A stretch of 64,000 nucleotides of DNA, from positions 10,245,501 through 10,309,500 of the forward strand of contig OU612070.1 of the NCBI GenBank assembly GCA_914767715.1, given 5' to 3'. Below, piece after piece: positions 62,568 through 64,000 of the stretch. The translations under genes were made by a program, and so were the position numbers. Every line of letters starts with the position of its first letter. Positions within the stretch are counted from its first letter, which is position 1. The notes under the pieces were generated by a model that ran no database searches, was not told where the DNA came from, and was given only the letters and a program-made list of their open reading frames with translations. The stretch comes from Membranipora membranacea (taxonomy: Eukaryota > Bryozoa > Gymnolaemata > Cheilostomatida > Membraniporidae).

Positions 62568-64000
62568 ATGTCTGTATACAGCTATGCCAGTCATAGCCAT
62601 GCGGGCAGAGGTAGAGCGGGAAGTGAGAGAGACACCCCGCCCATGGAAAGGAGAAGGCATAGAAGTGGAGGTGCTCCAACCAGACTCAAACCCACCGATT
62701 TATTGGAATTTGTTGATGAAGACCTGGTCCCTCCGGTAAGTACACTGATGATGACAATATAAGTTGTACCATAGCGACGCAACCATCCCTTTCTATTGGC
62801 AACATCTGGGCCCCCCCCTACTTATAGTATAGATTATAGATGACCATTTCTTAGGTTATAGGCTTGTAGGCTTATAGATAGATGCAAGTAAAGATATAGA
62901 TTTATAGATGTTATCAATGTAAAGATATAGATTTATAGATTTCTTAATGTATCTCTAAAGTGCTGTCTGTGCTGTGTGTCTCCTGTGCTCTCTTTGTGTG
63001 TGTATGGTCGTTGTGTAGCAAAGCAGCGCGCTTAAGTTTATAGATTGGGATTCTCAATTTATAGATATTATAGACAGTCCTGCGTGGGGGGAGCCCCACA
63101 TCTTTTCCTTCTCACCTCATTTACCAACCAAAATGGATGGGGGCTGGTTAATATCATGTGCATGGTGCATATCAGAAAACTGTTGCAACTTCAATGGATT
63201 TACGACCACTATGTAGCAATGCAATCATTTCTAAAGGGAACCTAGAATAGGCTTCACTAATACTAACAGTCCTGTAGTGATAGCATAGGCCTATTGAGAA
63301 AATGTGAGCGCCCAACTCTACTGAACATTCAGCAAGGAGGGATAATCCCAAGAAACATAACCGATTTTCTTTCATTAGCTGCGTATTATATAACTCCCAC
63401 CTTAACAAAAAGTGGTGCCAGCTAACATCAAGCCATCCCCAAACTAGCTAAACTAAACACTAGCTAATATTGACTTTGGTAATCATGCTGCTTTCTTACT
63501 AGAAGCTCAGGAAAAAAAATGGGTTGATATAATCATATTGTTTGTTTTGACAGCTCACAGAGTGGTAATGGCGCTGCCCCTCAGAACACACACATAGACA
63601 GCCAGCAGGCAGCAGATCTGAAATCACTAGAACTGGAGAACGGATTACTAAAGAATGACCCTAACATGACCTTGGTGATAAAAGAATCCAGACATCCCAT
63701 ACTCCTTTTGATAAAAGAATCTGAATTATCATAAGTTTGACATCAATGAGGACTGTTGTAGATCATTATATATTCAATGTTCTTACGTGAGCTAGTGGAC
63801 TAAAATGTTGATACTTTTTAACATACCTCTTGTAGAGCTTGCTTCAGTGAAGAGTCGCAATGAAGCCTCCACTAATCAGATGTCACAGCTAGAGACTATG
63901 CTGAGAGAGTTTAGAGATAGAGAGACAGATCAGACCGAGGCTCTCAAGGCTAAGGATAGTCAGGTCTGTCGTCTTCTTATGATCAATTGTTACTCTCATC
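62568..64000 (+). CDS. GOLGA5: Golgin-84 (GOLGA5), 5' exons, partial at right edge
   Basis: Three exons are visible: 62,568-62,735, 63,561-63,674 and 63,838-63,963, all in phase 0 and nearly identical to the first three exons of the complete copy. They encode an Arg-rich head (RRRHRSGGAPTRLKPTDLLE, then FVDEDLVPP) and the start of the coiled coil (ADLKSLELENGLLKND; LETMLREFRDRETDQTEALK). The gene continues past the window. An in-frame TAA at 62,532 precedes the ATG. The start is only about 580 bases after the LRR stop codon, so the two genes are closely packed head to tail. Intron 1 lacks about 315 bp present in the other copy. Confidence 0.85.

Larger units (their letters stand above)
30749..64000. 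repeat. Segmental tandem duplication, copy 2
   Basis: This is the second copy of the unit. It is longer than copy 1 because of several transposon insertions between 32.6 and 43.9 kb. It runs off the right edge inside golgin-84. Similarity to copy 1 is near identity over the first 2.5 kb of the TPR main exon and over golgin exons 1-3 with their introns. It is lower, with many indels, in the intergenic stretches. It carries the intact LRR and TPR genes. Confidence 0.93.

Noticed and set aside
1-64000. tRNA, rRNA or bacterial operon content
   Set aside because: No cloverleaf-forming or rRNA-like stretch noticed, and the genes are intron-split with eukaryotic families.

Overview
This is eukaryotic, animal-type DNA. 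It is AT-rich, its genes are split by GT-AG introns of about 0.1-1.5 kb, and it carries many small DNA transposons and retrotransposon pieces. The clearest anchor is a golgin-84 (GOLGA5) orthologue with the family's diagnostic C-terminal membrane anchor. The compact introns, TPR-repeat expansions and hAT-like elements would fit an early-branching invertebrate such as a sponge, but the sequence alone does not prove the taxon.

The window is dominated by a tandem segmental duplication of a three-gene unit, all on the + strand. Copy 1 runs from base 1 to about 30,748. Copy 2 runs from about 30,749 to past the right edge. Each unit reads: golgin-84 3' end, nucleotidyltransferase-TPR gene, leucine-rich-repeat (LRR) receptor gene, golgin-84 5' part. 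The window therefore holds one complete golgin-84 (23,894-31,974), a golgin-84 3' end at the left edge (516-1102) and a golgin-84 5' end at the right edge (62,568-64,000). It also holds two NTase-TPR genes (about 5,540-12,888 and 43,997-51,000) and two LRR genes (17,711-23,315 and 55,487-61,989).

The duplicates have different fates. The LRR gene is intact in copy 2 (691 codons, signal peptide, one membrane span). In copy 1 it is a pseudogene with a frameshift in the signal peptide exon, deletion of two exons, a stop after the membrane span and a frameshift in the tail. The NTase-TPR gene is open to its natural end in copy 2, but in copy 1 a single G-to-T change stops it in the last full repeat. 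Its 126-bp TPR units differ in number (13 versus 10) and order, while the upstream NTase part is nearly identical.

Comparing the copies reveals insertions with empty sites in the other copy. In copy 2 these are a TIR element with a hAT-type transposon nested in its right terminal repeat (32,619-36,085), a 1.4-kb foldback element (36,230-37,636), a 2.8-kb TG...CA LTR-like insertion (37,716-40,530), a 1.3-kb unclassified insertion (about 41,814-43,128) and a LINE 3' fragment (about 43,357-43,890). In copy 1 they are a 702-bp palindromic element (15,618-16,319) and a rearranged block (about 1,985-4,365) containing a reverse-transcriptase-derived fragment. Two small MITE families with 5-bp target duplications sit in introns.

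The most unusual gene is the NTase-TPR gene: a GlnD/DUF294-like nucleotidyltransferase motif, preceded by a variable Asp-Ala-Asn-Thr minisatellite and followed by a long, rapidly remodelled array of kinesin-light-chain-type TPRs. The role is unknown. A sensing or recognition role is only an inference from its architecture and variability.
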